A stretch of 64,000 bases of DNA, taken from Perlabentimonas sp046542995 (GTDB lineage Bacteria > Bacteroidota > Bacteroidia > Bacteroidales > Tenuifilaceae). The stretch is taken from the NCBI GenBank assembly GCA_046542995.1, contig JBKHAH010000005.1:6591-70590 (forward strand), read 5' to 3'. Below the pieces are notes generated by a model, which was not told the origin of the DNA, did no database searches, and saw only the letters and a list, made by a program, of their open reading frames with translations. Below, one piece after another: positions 17,785 through 26,828 of this stretch. Position 1 is the stretch's first letter. Each line of letters starts with the position of its first letter. A program made the translations under genes and the position numbers.

Positions 17785-18576
17785 TTAATAAGCCTCTATA
17801 GACTCCCTTCTCATCATAAACTTTGCATCATCATCGATATCCCTCTTATGATTGTAGATGCTCTTTTCCCATTCGCCATACATCGGATTTGGGAATACAA
17901 TAAATCTACGACCAAACTCCTCTCGGTACTCATCAACAATTGATGCGCCCCAGTCATCGCCACGGTTTTCAAACACCTCCGAAAAATCGTTGAGGTTATC
18001 TCCCAAAAGTAAAATAATATCATAATCCTCCGAAACCACTTCTCTTCTTGCTTCCTTTCCGCTGATTGTATCCTTAAGCAAAAAATTATCGGGCTCTACG
18101 TAGGCAAAATCCAAATCTTTAAGATTGTTCATAGTCCATTCCAGCTCGGTAACCATTCGGTTGCTAAGGTATATAATCTGAATGCCAACCGAATCGCAAA
18201 AATGTGTGAATTCCCTTGCGCCGGGAAGCGCAGTTGCTTTTTCTTGTGCCGACCACTCATTCCAAAATTCAGGAGAGAACCCTTTGCCCGTTTCTATCAT
18301 CTTTCCTTGAAAAGGGCTGTTGTTAATCATCGTTTCATCCAAATCAACAACCACTGCCTGTGGTTTTTCGCTGGTCTCACTTTTAAACTCCAGCACCCTT
18401 TCCTTAGCAATATTAAACCCTTGATAGTATAGCGATTTAGCCTCGGGCGAATTTTGAAACCATATGGTTGACATTACCTGATGCTCCTGCTCAAGGTTAT
18501 AGTTATTCTTTTCGTTTTCGGTTTGGCAGCTAATTGCCAGTAAAGGAATACAGCAAATTAATAGAAATTTTTTCAT
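17785..18576 (-). CDS. HAD-family acid phosphatase lipoprotein (e(P4)/class C type)
   Basis: Phosphomonoesterase of the HAD superfamily, subfamily IIIB, related to Haemophilus e(P4), which dephosphorylates nucleotides and other small phosphates outside the inner membrane. The start at 18576 is preferred over an upstream ATG at 18606 because it places a lipoprotein signal (MKKFLLICCIPLLAISC) at the N-terminus with the lipidated Cys directly after LLAIS. The catalytic DLDET motif (family pattern DxDxT) is near residue 78, followed by LSNRM (motif II region) and LLGDNLNDF (motif IV acidic residues). It has 263 residues, normal for the family. It is transcribed away from the ECF sigma gene. A role in scavenging nucleotide phosphate, with the secreted nucleases nearby, is inference. 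Confidence 0.88.
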   Translation of the reverse strand: MKKFLLICCIPLLAISCQTENEKNNYNLEQEHQVMSTIWFQNSPEAKSLYYQGFNIAKERVLEFKSETSEKPQAVVVDLDETMINNSPFQGKMIETGKGFSPEFWNEWSAQEKATALPGAREFTHFCDSVGIQIIYLSNRMVTELEWTMNNLKDLDFAYVEPDNFLLKDTISGKEARREVVSEDYDIILLLGDNLNDFSEVFENRGDDWGASIVDEYREEFGRRFIVFPNPMYGEWEKSIYNHKRDIDDDAKFMMRRESIEAY

Positions 18577-18714
18577 CGTTCTCAATTTTAATTTTTGATG
18601 TTCCATAGTTTTAAAAGCAAAGTAACTAATAATTTTTTTATTTAAAAGTGGTAATTTTTATTCTAATGTATCCTTTAGCGGTTTTTAAAATAAAACATTT
18701 TTCTAAAAATTAAC

Positions 18715-18740
18715 TGTAACTTTTCGCTGGCATTAACGTC
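18715..18740 (+). promoter_or_regulatory. Candidate ECF-type promoter (autoregulation of sigma gene)
   Basis: TGTAAC at 18715-18720 and CGTC at 18737-18740 with a 16-base spacer resemble ECF-sigma -35 (AAC core) and -10 (CGTC) elements. They lie just upstream of the sigma gene start at 18763. Autoregulation is common for ECF factors. A single match is not proof. Confidence 0.45.
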
Positions 18741-18762
18741 ATATAAACGAATAACCCTAAAA

Positions 18763-19248
18763 ATGAACGTAAAGGAGTACAATCATACTGTTGATACGTA
18801 TGCCGATAGCATTTTCCGCTTCGCGCTAAAAACATTGTGCGATTCAGATAAGGCTAATGATGTTGTGCAGGACTCTTTTGAGCGTTTATGGGCAAAGCAT
18901 CAGACAGTAAACGCAGAGAAGGCAAAATCGTACCTGTTTACAACGGCCTACCATGCGTGTATAGATACCATTAGGGCAGATAAGAGGACAGAAAGGATGG
19001 ATGTTTTATCCACAGACGAGTGTACAACAAGCAACCAGTATTCCGATTTGCAGGAGATACTGCATGAAGCGTTAAACAAGCTGCCCGATATTCAGCGCTC
19101 CGTGATTCTCCTTCGCGATTATGAGGGCTACAGCTATCGGGAAATTGGTGAGATTACCGGACTGAACGAATCGCAGGTTAAGGTTTACATATACAGAGCC
19201 AGGTTAGCTTTAAAACAGTACATTGGGCATCTTGAAACAGTGATATAG
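18763..19248 (+). CDS. ECF-type RNA polymerase sigma factor
   Basis: 161-residue group 4 sigma-70 factor. Region 2 (~residues 9-75) contains DVVQDSFERLWAKH, which binds core polymerase and the -10 element. Region 4 (~100-155) has the helix-turn-helix ending in YSYREIGEITGLNESQVKVYIYRAR, which binds the -35. No region 1 or 3, as expected for ECF factors. The next gene starts two bases after the stop and has a single membrane span, the usual sigma/anti-sigma pairing. A TGTAAC-N16-CGTC element upstream suggests autoregulation. The regulon is unknown; TGTAAC-like motifs also occur near 22716 and 59452. Confidence 0.93.
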   Translation: MNVKEYNHTVDTYADSIFRFALKTLCDSDKANDVVQDSFERLWAKHQTVNAEKAKSYLFTTAYHACIDTIRADKRTERMDVLSTDECTTSNQYSDLQEILHEALNKLPDIQRSVILLRDYEGYSYREIGEITGLNESQVKVYIYRARLALKQYIGHLETVI

Positions 19249-19250
19249 CA

Positions 19251-20309
19251 ATGATTATTACCAGAGACAACTACGAATCCTACTTCATCGATTTTATCGA
19301 TGGGAATCTCTCTGAGCAAGAGCAGGAGTTGCTATGCCTTTTTCTTGATGAAAACCCCGATCTAAAGAGGGAGCTAAATGGGATAAATGATGTTGTTCTT
19401 GAGCAGCCGCATGCGCAATATCACTTTAAGCAAAACTTAAAGAGAGCCGATTTTAACAAGCTGGGAATTGAAAATGAGCTTGATTATCTTTGTATAGCCG
19501 AGCTAGAGAACGACATATCTTATAAAGAGAGAGATGAGTTACATAAGCTAACTGCTGATAGTAAGAAGAACAGAATAGTTAGAAGGCTATACTCTACCAT
19601 TAGGTTAAAGCCCAACCTTAATTTAGTTTACCCCAATAAATCTGCCTTAAAGCGTACACGTATTTTTAGCTTACCGCGCAAAACGCTAATTATAATGACT
19701 TCAGCAGCAGCTGGTGTACTAATATTGGTGAGCGTGTTTACGCTTTTAAATCTTTTAGTTAGTACCGAAACGGAACAGATTGTATCATATAACGATAAAG
19801 TGAGCGTTAAAGACAATGAGGTTATTAACGATAAGCAAAAGAAAGGAAGCGAAACAGTTGCAAATCGTATTGAGCCAATAGTTAAACCAAAACTTGAAGT
19901 AAACTCAACAGATGTTCCCAATATTGATGTTACGCCAAAGGAATCCGTCAATCAAAGCATCGAAACAAAACACTTAACCAATTACCAATCAGTTAATATA
20001 ATTAAACCATCTAAACTAGCCATTAAAGATATTGCATCCCTTGCGCCTCAGCTGCCTGATGGTACTAGCAAAATCAGAAATATTCAGAAGCAGAATGAAG
20101 TTGAGCCACTACTAGCCATTTCCAGGGGTGGAAGTAGACAACTATCGTTTATTGATATTGCAGAGCGAGGGGTAAATAGGTTGGCAAAGATTACCGGAAC
20201 CAACATGAACCTAAATTCCGACAAGGATACCGATGGTCGGGTGAGAAAAGTATCTTTTGAGTCAACCCTTTTTGCGGTCTCTGTTCCTGTTAATAGCAAG
20301 AGAGATTAG
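19251..20309 (+). CDS. Probable membrane anti-sigma factor
   Basis: 352 residues with one transmembrane helix (~143-168). The cytoplasmic N-terminal part starts YFIDFIDGNLSEQEQ and continues LFLDENPDL, the short helical pattern of Bacteroidota anti-sigma proteins. No zinc-binding HxxxCxxC motif is visible. The ~180-residue periplasmic part is low complexity, rich in K, S, T, N and V, with no recognised domain. It is the second gene of a two-gene unit with the ECF sigma factor (2-base gap), so its likely job is to hold that factor at the membrane until a periplasmic signal arrives. It differs from FecR-type regulators, for which I see no domain. Function is inferred mainly from context. Confidence 0.7.
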   Translation: MIITRDNYESYFIDFIDGNLSEQEQELLCLFLDENPDLKRELNGINDVVLEQPHAQYHFKQNLKRADFNKLGIENELDYLCIAELENDISYKERDELHKLTADSKKNRIVRRLYSTIRLKPNLNLVYPNKSALKRTRIFSLPRKTLIIMTSAAAGVLILVSVFTLLNLLVSTETEQIVSYNDKVSVKDNEVINDKQKKGSETVANRIEPIVKPKLEVNSTDVPNIDVTPKESVNQSIETKHLTNYQSVNIIKPSKLAIKDIASLAPQLPDGTSKIRNIQKQNEVEPLLAISRGGSRQLSFIDIAERGVNRLAKITGTNMNLNSDKDTDGRVRKVSFESTLFAVSVPVNSKRD

Positions 20310-20354
20310 TTTAAAATACAGGATTCTAAAACGCCATTTATCTTTCTGCAGTTA

Positions 20355-22655
20355 CTATTGTTTTTTACGAGAAGCAGACGATACATCCGTAGAAATTTTC
20401 AGGATTTTATAAATATCACCCTTCTCATTTTTTATAGGTGTGTAGGTCTCAACAAAGGTGAAATCTTTTCCTTCCATTTTTATGCTGGTGGTTTGCTTCT
20501 GTATTTTCCCGTTTTTGAGGTTTCTCCAAAACTTATCGTAATGCTCCTTCTGTTCATCCGTCATCACAACATTATCAGAATGATGTTTCCCAATAGCGTC
20601 TTCGCGGGTTATGCCAAGAAGTTCAAGGTAGGCATCGTTTATGGAAATAATCTTCCCATCCGCATCGTATTCCATCACGTACGATGATTCGTTGAGCGCA
20701 TCTATTAATCCCTCCATCTCAATAGCCTTTCTAGCAGATTCTTCTTGGGTGGCCTGAAGCTCCTCCATGTTCTGCCTCATCTCTTCCTCCTGTGCAGCCA
20801 TCATCTCGGTTTGCTCTTGCGATTTTTTAAGGAGCTCGTTTGTTTTTTGGTTAATACGAACCGTTCTAAGCGTTGACGCTATGCTTTCTCCAATTTTTTC
20901 AACAAACGCTATCTCAAAATCTTGCAAGCTTTTTAAGAATCCGATCTCGATAACGCCAAGAACTTCGCCCTCAATTTTTAGTGGAATTAAAAGTAACGTG
21001 TTGGGGTTGGTTCCGCCTAAGCCAGAGGTAATATCAATGTATTCCTGTGGTATCTCTTTAAGGTAAATTGTATCCTCCTCCGCAGCGCAGGAACCTACAA
21101 GGCCCTCTCCCTGTTCAAAACTCTTTTGTAGGTAGCGTTTCCTGTCGTATGCAAAAGCTGAAACTAAATCGTATGTGTATGGATCGTTCGATTCGTTCTT
21201 AACAAATATTCCGCCCAGGCTTGCCTCAAGGTACCAGACCAGCTCCTTAATAATTTCATCGCCCAGTTTTGATAGATTCTCATTGTTTTGCCTTAAAATA
21301 TCGCCAAATTTTGCAAGCCCCTCGTTAACCCACCTGCGCTTTTCGTCCTCGTCCTTACGCTTTCGTTCTTCGTTTTTTGCATCGATCAAACTTTGGCGCA
21401 TTTCAAGTAATGATTTTCCAAGAACATCCTCGTCACTTAAAAGTTTTAGCTTAGCATCTAGGTTACCCTTCCCAATACTTTTTGAGAATTCTGTTTTTGC
21501 AAGCAATCCATCAATTGAAAGTGAGAGCGCCTTGGCCATTTTAGAGATCTCATCACCCGTGTTGAGGCTAATATGCATGCTCTCATCTATCTTACCTTTA
21601 GATAAATCGGTTAGAAGCGTAGTGATGCGTTTTATGGGCTTTGTTAAATTGTTAGCAAGTAAGAATATAATGGTAACAAGGAGGATGATTCCCACTATGC
21701 CAACCAGCATTCCAATGTTAAAATTCCTGTTAGCATCTTCAAGTATGGTGTTTTCAGGAACCATAAGGCCCATAGACCATGGCGTGGTGGTGTGGCCAAT
21801 TTCTATTGGGCTAAAATTAAAGTATAACTTCTCGCCCAAATTATTGGTGTGTGTAACAGCAAACTTCTCACCTTTTTTAATCCGCTTAACAATGTTATGG
21901 TTGCTACTAAGTTCAGGGTAAACATCGTTAATGCTTTTTGAGAAGATTGATGTATCTGGATGAGCAACGAAAGTTCCATTGTTAGAAAGAAGGAATGCTG
22001 CACCATCTTCATGCGTTTTAATACCTGAGATAAGGTCCTGTAATTGACCTAGAAATAAATCAACCCCTATCACCCCAATAAACTTGCCGTTTTTGATAAT
22101 TGGGGAAGTGAGCGATGTCATAAACCCACCCTTTTGTAATGTGGACAGGTATGGTTCAATAATTGCCTCCTTGCCACCCTTTTTTATCGCTGCATAGGCA
22201 GCGGGATCACCATCTAAGCTTCTTTTCTCGTATTTTGAAAGCAGTTTAAATTGTTCCCGATAATAGATATGAAGCCATCGTCCGTGGGGCTTATCCCACT
22301 CAGGGTCAATATGAGAAAGTTCCCAACTATCCCATATTGCATCTATATGCGGGTTTGCAATCATTACCTGCTTGTACATCCCCATTATTAGTTCACGCCA
22401 ATCCTCAAATGGCAACTGGTCGTACTCCTGAAGGGCCTTAGAAAGGGTTCTGGCCAGAGCCATATCGTTATTAAGACCATCCTCAATCAAAGATGCATAA
22501 TGATCCGTTTGGGCATTATTAAGCTCGGTTATGTTTTTATATGCAGCTTGCCTGGCAGTTGAACTAAAGTAGCCAATCGTAATTGCAAAAAGTATTAGGG
22601 CTGTTCCCAGAATGTAAACAGTAATCTTCTGCCTAACATTTAGCTGTAGCTTCAT
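20355..22655 (-). CDS. Cache-HAMP-GAF-PAS sensor protein without kinase domain
   Basis: 766 residues. Transmembrane helices at ~9-30 and ~307-332 enclose a double-Cache-type sensor (with GVIGVDLFL and a WDKPHGRW segment). Next are HAMP (~333-385), a coiled coil, GAF (~445-600, with GLGGTNPNTLLLIPL), a second coiled coil containing EEMRQNMEELQATQEE and a PAS domain (~650-755). The protein ends just after PAS with no histidine kinase, GGDEF or phosphatase module. The coiled coil resembles methyl-accepting signalling helices, but I cannot point to a full chemoreceptor tip. It may partner a separate transmitter such as the soluble cNMP-binding kinase encoded divergently at 22862. The ligand is probably a small molecule bound by Cache. 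Confidence 0.85.
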   Translation of the reverse strand: MKLQLNVRQKITVYILGTALILFAITIGYFSSTARQAAYKNITELNNAQTDHYASLIEDGLNNDMALARTLSKALQEYDQLPFEDWRELIMGMYKQVMIANPHIDAIWDSWELSHIDPEWDKPHGRWLHIYYREQFKLLSKYEKRSLDGDPAAYAAIKKGGKEAIIEPYLSTLQKGGFMTSLTSPIIKNGKFIGVIGVDLFLGQLQDLISGIKTHEDGAAFLLSNNGTFVAHPDTSIFSKSINDVYPELSSNHNIVKRIKKGEKFAVTHTNNLGEKLYFNFSPIEIGHTTTPWSMGLMVPENTILEDANRNFNIGMLVGIVGIILLVTIIFLLANNLTKPIKRITTLLTDLSKGKIDESMHISLNTGDEISKMAKALSLSIDGLLAKTEFSKSIGKGNLDAKLKLLSDEDVLGKSLLEMRQSLIDAKNEERKRKDEDEKRRWVNEGLAKFGDILRQNNENLSKLGDEIIKELVWYLEASLGGIFVKNESNDPYTYDLVSAFAYDRKRYLQKSFEQGEGLVGSCAAEEDTIYLKEIPQEYIDITSGLGGTNPNTLLLIPLKIEGEVLGVIEIGFLKSLQDFEIAFVEKIGESIASTLRTVRINQKTNELLKKSQEQTEMMAAQEEEMRQNMEELQATQEESARKAIEMEGLIDALNESSYVMEYDADGKIISINDAYLELLGITREDAIGKHHSDNVVMTDEQKEHYDKFWRNLKNGKIQKQTTSIKMEGKDFTFVETYTPIKNEKGDIYKILKISTDVSSASRKKQ

Positions 22656-22861
22656 GACAAAAAGTGTAATAGGTTAAATTAGAAACCCTAAACATAACAA
22701 AAAACTTGCTAATTAGCGTAACTTTAAAGAATTTTATAACTACAATAATACATATACTCGGATTATATGGGTTTAATTACTTTGAATTTGCATAATTTAA
22801 CTATTTTTGAATTCTAAATATTACGTTTTAGTCTATAATCTAAACCTTTTGATTTGTTCTT

Positions 22862-24091
22862 ATGCCTTCAATTTCCATTGATGAAATAGATAAAAGAGTT
22901 TTAATTTTAAAGTCAATAGCAATTTTTGACGACTTGGAAGAAACTCTACTACGAGAAATTGCCACCGAGCTAACTCCTATTAAAATTGGTGCTGGTGAAG
23001 TTCTTTTTAGAAAGAACGACAAGGATTTTGCATTATATTTAATTGAAAACGGACGTGTAAAGGTGCACGATGGAGATCATACTTATGCTCTCTTTGTTAG
23101 TAATCAATACATTGGTGAATATTCTTTAGTTGACTCTACACCCAGAAGCGCTTCGGTTACAGCAGTAGAGCCAACCACTCTGCTAAGGCTTGATCAGGAG
23201 AAGTTCCTTGCCTTAATTGCCAAAAGGCCAAACATTTCTGAGGCAATGCTTAAAGCACTGGTACTTAGGTTAAGGGATTACAATAAGCTTGAGGCTGAGC
23301 TAACACAGAAAAACAAGGAGATTGAACGACAGGCTCAGGAGCTGGATAAGCAGCGTAACGAGTTGGAAGCCCTAAATTCAACCAAGGATAAGTTTTTTGC
23401 CATTATAGCTCACGATCTAAAAAACCCCTTTAGCACGGTTTTAGGTTTAAGCGAACTGTTGGCTAAAGAGTTTGAGAATTTTGATTCAGAAAGCCTTAGA
23501 AACTTCATTACCCAAATTTACAAATACTCAAACAACACGTTTAACCTCCTTGAGAACCTTTTGCAATGGTCTATGGTGCAAACTGGACGTATGCCGCTTA
23601 GGCCCAAGATGGTGAACATGAAAAGTATTATTGAAGAGAACGTTGAGCTGCTCTCAGGAAACGCCAAAAATAAAAATATTGACATTCATGTAGTGTCTTG
23701 CAACGACTGCACAGCGTATGTTGATGTGAACCAGATTACCACTGTTGTTAGGAACCTCATATCCAATGCCATTAAGTTTACTCCTACCAACGGAAATATT
23801 GAAATTACTGTCGAATCGAAGGATGATTACTGGAAAATAGTTGTTAAGGATAATGGCATTGGCATAGCAAAAGATGATTTAGATAAGCTATTTCTTATCG
23901 ATTCAAACCCTACTACCATTGGAACTTCACAAGAGGAGGGGACTGGCCTTGGGCTAATTCTTTGCAAAGAGTTTGTTGAAAGAAATGGCGGAGAAATTTG
24001 GGTTGAGAGCAAGGTAGATCAGGGAAGCACCTTCTCATTCACCGTTCCAAAAACCGAAACAAGCAATGAAAATCCTGAAATATCAGCATAG
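22862..24091 (+). CDS. Soluble histidine kinase with N-terminal cyclic-nucleotide-binding domain
   Basis: 409 residues, no membrane segment. An N-terminal cNMP-binding fold (~15-135, with GEVLFRKND, GEYSLVD and PRSASVTAVE) leads through a coiled coil (~140-175) to HisKA, with phospho-accepting His184 in AHDLKNP, and to HATPase (~285-398, with DNGIGI and GTGLGL). The domain order suggests that a nucleotide-like ligand or a partner controls autophosphorylation. The exact phosphate-binding cassette of true cAMP binders is not evident, so the ligand is uncertain. It ends three bases before a glycosyltransferase start, suggesting cotranscription. It is divergent from the Cache-PAS sensor, which lacks a kinase; a functional link is inference. 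Confidence 0.88.
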   Translation: MPSISIDEIDKRVLILKSIAIFDDLEETLLREIATELTPIKIGAGEVLFRKNDKDFALYLIENGRVKVHDGDHTYALFVSNQYIGEYSLVDSTPRSASVTAVEPTTLLRLDQEKFLALIAKRPNISEAMLKALVLRLRDYNKLEAELTQKNKEIERQAQELDKQRNELEALNSTKDKFFAIIAHDLKNPFSTVLGLSELLAKEFENFDSESLRNFITQIYKYSNNTFNLLENLLQWSMVQTGRMPLRPKMVNMKSIIEENVELLSGNAKNKNIDIHVVSCNDCTAYVDVNQITTVVRNLISNAIKFTPTNGNIEITVESKDDYWKIVVKDNGIGIAKDDLDKLFLIDSNPTTIGTSQEEGTGLGLILCKEFVERNGGEIWVESKVDQGSTFSFTVPKTETSNENPEISA

Positions 24092-24094
24092 CCA

Positions 24095-25183
24095 TTGAAT
24101 ATATACATTATTGGTACAAGAGGAATACCTAATAATTACGGAGGTTTTGAAGCCTTTGCCCAGCATCTTTCCATACGCCTTGTAAGTGCTGGCCACAATG
24201 TTACTGTATTACACCAATCATCATGTAAAAATCCTTTGTCGCCTTATTTTGGTGTAACCCGACTACCCGTTTATGTCAGTAAATTACTACCCAAAAACCT
24301 ACAAAAAGTTTACTACTCCTTAAAATCTTTACTAAAGATTAATCATAAGCCTTTTGATTTTGCGATTTGCTGCGGCCATTCCTTTGGCTTATTCCTGCCT
24401 TTTTTTAGAAAGAAGCTGAGAGAGAAATTAATAATTAACATGGATGGAATTGAATGGCAAAGAGGCAAGTGGGGGGGTGTAGCTAAATCAATACTTAAAC
24501 TAACTGAAAAACTAGCTGCTAAATACGTAAAAAAAGTGGTTGCCGATAGCCTTGAAATAAAAAGGTTTTTAGATAGTAAGTACGATATTATTTCAACTTT
24601 CATTCCTTATGGAGCGAGTTTTCCGGAAAGCAAACCCAATAAGAATGTGATTAAATCTTTAGGATTATCACCCTATGATTATGGCTTACTTATTGCACGC
24701 ATCGAACCAGAAAATAAGATTGAGTGTGCCATTATAGCATTTATTGCAATGAATAGAACCCTCGTGATTGTTGGTGATGTTGGTACAAAATATGGAAAGA
24801 AGATTTATAGAAAGTATGGCAATCATCTAAACATCAAATTTGTTGGGACAATATTCAATGCTGAAAAACTGAATGCATTAAGATGTTTCTCCAAAGTTTA
24901 CTATCACGGTCATTCTGTTGGGGGAACAAACCCATCCCTGCTCGATGCTATGGCCTGTGGGTGTATAATAGTAGCACATGATAATCCTTTTAATAAAGAG
25001 GTGCTTGGCGATACCGGTACATTTTTTAAAAACAAAACCTGCCTTGTAGATCGTATAAACGAAAGATGGAACTTTACATATGAGCAGCGAAAAGATATCA
25101 GCACAAGAGCTATTGAGAAAGCAAGAACATCATACTCATGGGAGCGTGTTTTGGCTGATTACCTAGCATTAATGAAAGAGTAA
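24095..25183 (+). CDS. GT4 family glycosyltransferase with DUF1972 N-terminus
   Basis: 362 residues. The N-terminus IYIIGTRGIPNNYGGFE is the DUF1972 signature of rhamnosyl-type GT4 transferases. The C-terminal half holds the nucleotide-sugar-binding region (ARIEPENK, then GGTNPSLLDAMACG at ~275-290). It uses a GT-B fold to transfer a sugar from a nucleotide donor to a growing surface glycan. The start codon is TTG at 24095, three bases after the upstream kinase stop; no ATG fits the conserved N-terminus. It is an orphan outside any visible polysaccharide cluster, so donor and acceptor are unknown. Coupling to the upstream kinase is likely at the transcript level. Confidence 0.87.
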   Translation: MNIYIIGTRGIPNNYGGFEAFAQHLSIRLVSAGHNVTVLHQSSCKNPLSPYFGVTRLPVYVSKLLPKNLQKVYYSLKSLLKINHKPFDFAICCGHSFGLFLPFFRKKLREKLIINMDGIEWQRGKWGGVAKSILKLTEKLAAKYVKKVVADSLEIKRFLDSKYDIISTFIPYGASFPESKPNKNVIKSLGLSPYDYGLLIARIEPENKIECAIIAFIAMNRTLVIVGDVGTKYGKKIYRKYGNHLNIKFVGTIFNAEKLNALRCFSKVYYHGHSVGGTNPSLLDAMACGCIIVAHDNPFNKEVLGDTGTFFKNKTCLVDRINERWNFTYEQRKDISTRAIEKARTSYSWERVLADYLALMKE

Positions 25184-25212
25184 AGTTTCGACAATTCGTG
25201 ATATCCTCGTTT

Positions 25213-25264
25213 TTTTGACTTTGAATCGTTCGCCCGTTCTTTGGCGGACATTCCAAAGTCAAAA
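25213..25264. repeat. Intergenic inverted repeat
   Basis: Perfect 10-bp arms (25213-25222 with 25255-25264) around a 32-base loop that contains CGCC and GGCG. It sits 30 bases after the glycosyltransferase stop. No T-run follows, so it is not a clear terminator; it may be a dispersed repeat unit. Confidence 0.5.
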
Positions 25265-25390
25265 GGCACAGGCAACGTGTTCCATTAACGGCGGTCATTA
25301 AAACAATCGGATAATAACAGTTCTGATATTAAGGGTAAACCAATACTTCTGCGTATTAATATCTAGTAAACAATATTAAAAAAGTTTTTT

Positions 25391-26671
25391 ATGATTAAGT
25401 ATTCACTACAGCTACTATTATTGCTTTTTACAGTAAACGTAAGTGCCCAAACATTCACAAGGATAGGCAATGCTGAGGATGTAACCACAAACCACGAACA
25501 GGGATTTTTACTAATGGGGGGAGGTGGCGATAACTTTGATGGTTTAGAGTGGTTCTATAACCTGGCCGACGAAGGCGATGTTGTGATAATTAGATATGAT
25601 GCCGGTACTGGTTATAACGATGATTATGATAATTACCCGATGAATTCTATTACAACCATTGAAAGTATTAATACCACTGAGAAAGCTAATAACCCTGAGG
25701 TAGAAGCTGCTATTATGAATGCTGAGGCAGTTTTTATTCCGGGCGGAAACCAGTGGAATTACTATAATACATGGAAGGGCACAATGCTTCACGACGCTCT
25801 TCTTCATCTTATTAATGAAAAAAATGGTTCTATTGGAGGAACAAGCGCAGGGCTTGCTGTGCTTGGCGAGTTCCTTTTTACAGCCGAAAACAATACGGTT
25901 TACTCCTCCGAGGCGCTGGCAAACCCATATAACTTTAGAATGACCATTGCCGATGATTTTTTGAATATTCCAATACTTGAGAGCATTATTACAGATAGCC
26001 ATTTTAACAGGTTAGAAAATAATGAGACAGAAAACAGGCACGGTCGCCTATTTACTTTTTTAGCCCGTATTAACAAAGACTGGGATAGAAACCCTGCATT
26101 GGGCATAGGAGTGAATGAATACACAGCAGTGGGAGTTGAAAGTACTGGCAATGCGTATGTCTTTGGTGACCCTAATTATGATGATTATGCCTATTTTCTC
26201 GCCACTCAAGATTGTGAACCAGAAACTTGTGAGACGAACGTGCCGTTAACATGGAGTTGCAATCAGCAGGCAGTTAAGGTTGCCATTGTTAAAGGCAAAA
26301 AGTCCGACCCCGATTATTTTGATTTAACCTCATGGGATGATTGCTCTGAGTGCGATTGGGAATATTGGTATGCTGATGAGGGAGAACTTTATAAGACAGA
26401 TGAAACAACCGCCACGCCAATAAACAGTATTGACCAAAAATCGCTTTATCCAAATCCCGCAAGTAGATTAGTTACGTTCAGTGCAGGTAATCGGCAAATT
26501 AAATCTTTTGCAGTTTATTCTGCTACGGGACAAAATGTGTTTAAAAGAAGTGGTATTACAAACGAAAATGTTTTTAGCATTGATGTTTCCAATCTCTCTC
26601 CTGGAGTTTACATCATAAAAGCCTCGACCAAAACAGGAAACGAAACAATGCGATTTGTAGTTTCTCGTTAG
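25391..26671 (+). CDS. Secreted S51 (cyanophycinase-like) peptidase with T9SS sorting domain
   Basis: 426 residues with signal peptide (~1-19, ends VSAQ). The peptidase S51 fold is shown by GGGGDNFDG near the start, FIPGGNQWNYY and the nucleophile elbow GGTSAG with Ser152. A later HFNRLENNETENRHGRL contains candidate catalytic/acidic residues. The family includes cyanophycinase (cleaves Asp-Arg cyanophycin) and peptidase E. Here the enzyme is exported: the last ~75 residues are a T9SS sorting domain (LYPNPAS, LSPGVYI). Several Cys residues (~275-340) may form disulfides outside the cell. Possible substrates are released cyanophycin or Asp-rich peptides. A shared bidirectional terminator separates it from endonuclease I. 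Confidence 0.88.
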   Translation: MIKYSLQLLLLLFTVNVSAQTFTRIGNAEDVTTNHEQGFLLMGGGGDNFDGLEWFYNLADEGDVVIIRYDAGTGYNDDYDNYPMNSITTIESINTTEKANNPEVEAAIMNAEAVFIPGGNQWNYYNTWKGTMLHDALLHLINEKNGSIGGTSAGLAVLGEFLFTAENNTVYSSEALANPYNFRMTIADDFLNIPILESIITDSHFNRLENNETENRHGRLFTFLARINKDWDRNPALGIGVNEYTAVGVESTGNAYVFGDPNYDDYAYFLATQDCEPETCETNVPLTWSCNQQAVKVAIVKGKKSDPDYFDLTSWDDCSECDWEYWYADEGELYKTDETTATPINSIDQKSLYPNPASRLVTFSAGNRQIKSFAVYSATGQNVFKRSGITNENVFSIDVSNLSPGVYIIKASTKTGNETMRFVVSR

Positions 26672-26768
26672 ATTGTTGCGCGAATATTCCTAATAATAAA
26701 TTGTTCGGTAAAGTTTTCTCTCAGGAAGGTTTGGAATAACAGGAGAATACTTATAGTTTTAAAGACCT

Positions 26769-26813
26769 AAAATACACAAAAAGCCCCTAATTTAGGGGCT
26801 TTTTGTGTATTTT
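26769..26813. terminator. Bidirectional terminator between convergent genes
   Basis: Perfect 22-bp inverted repeat (26769-26790 with 26792-26813). Its AAAA...TTTT ends give a T-run on either strand. It serves the + strand S51 gene and the - strand endonuclease gene. Confidence 0.92.
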
Positions 26814-26828
26814 ATTTTGGTAAGATGA

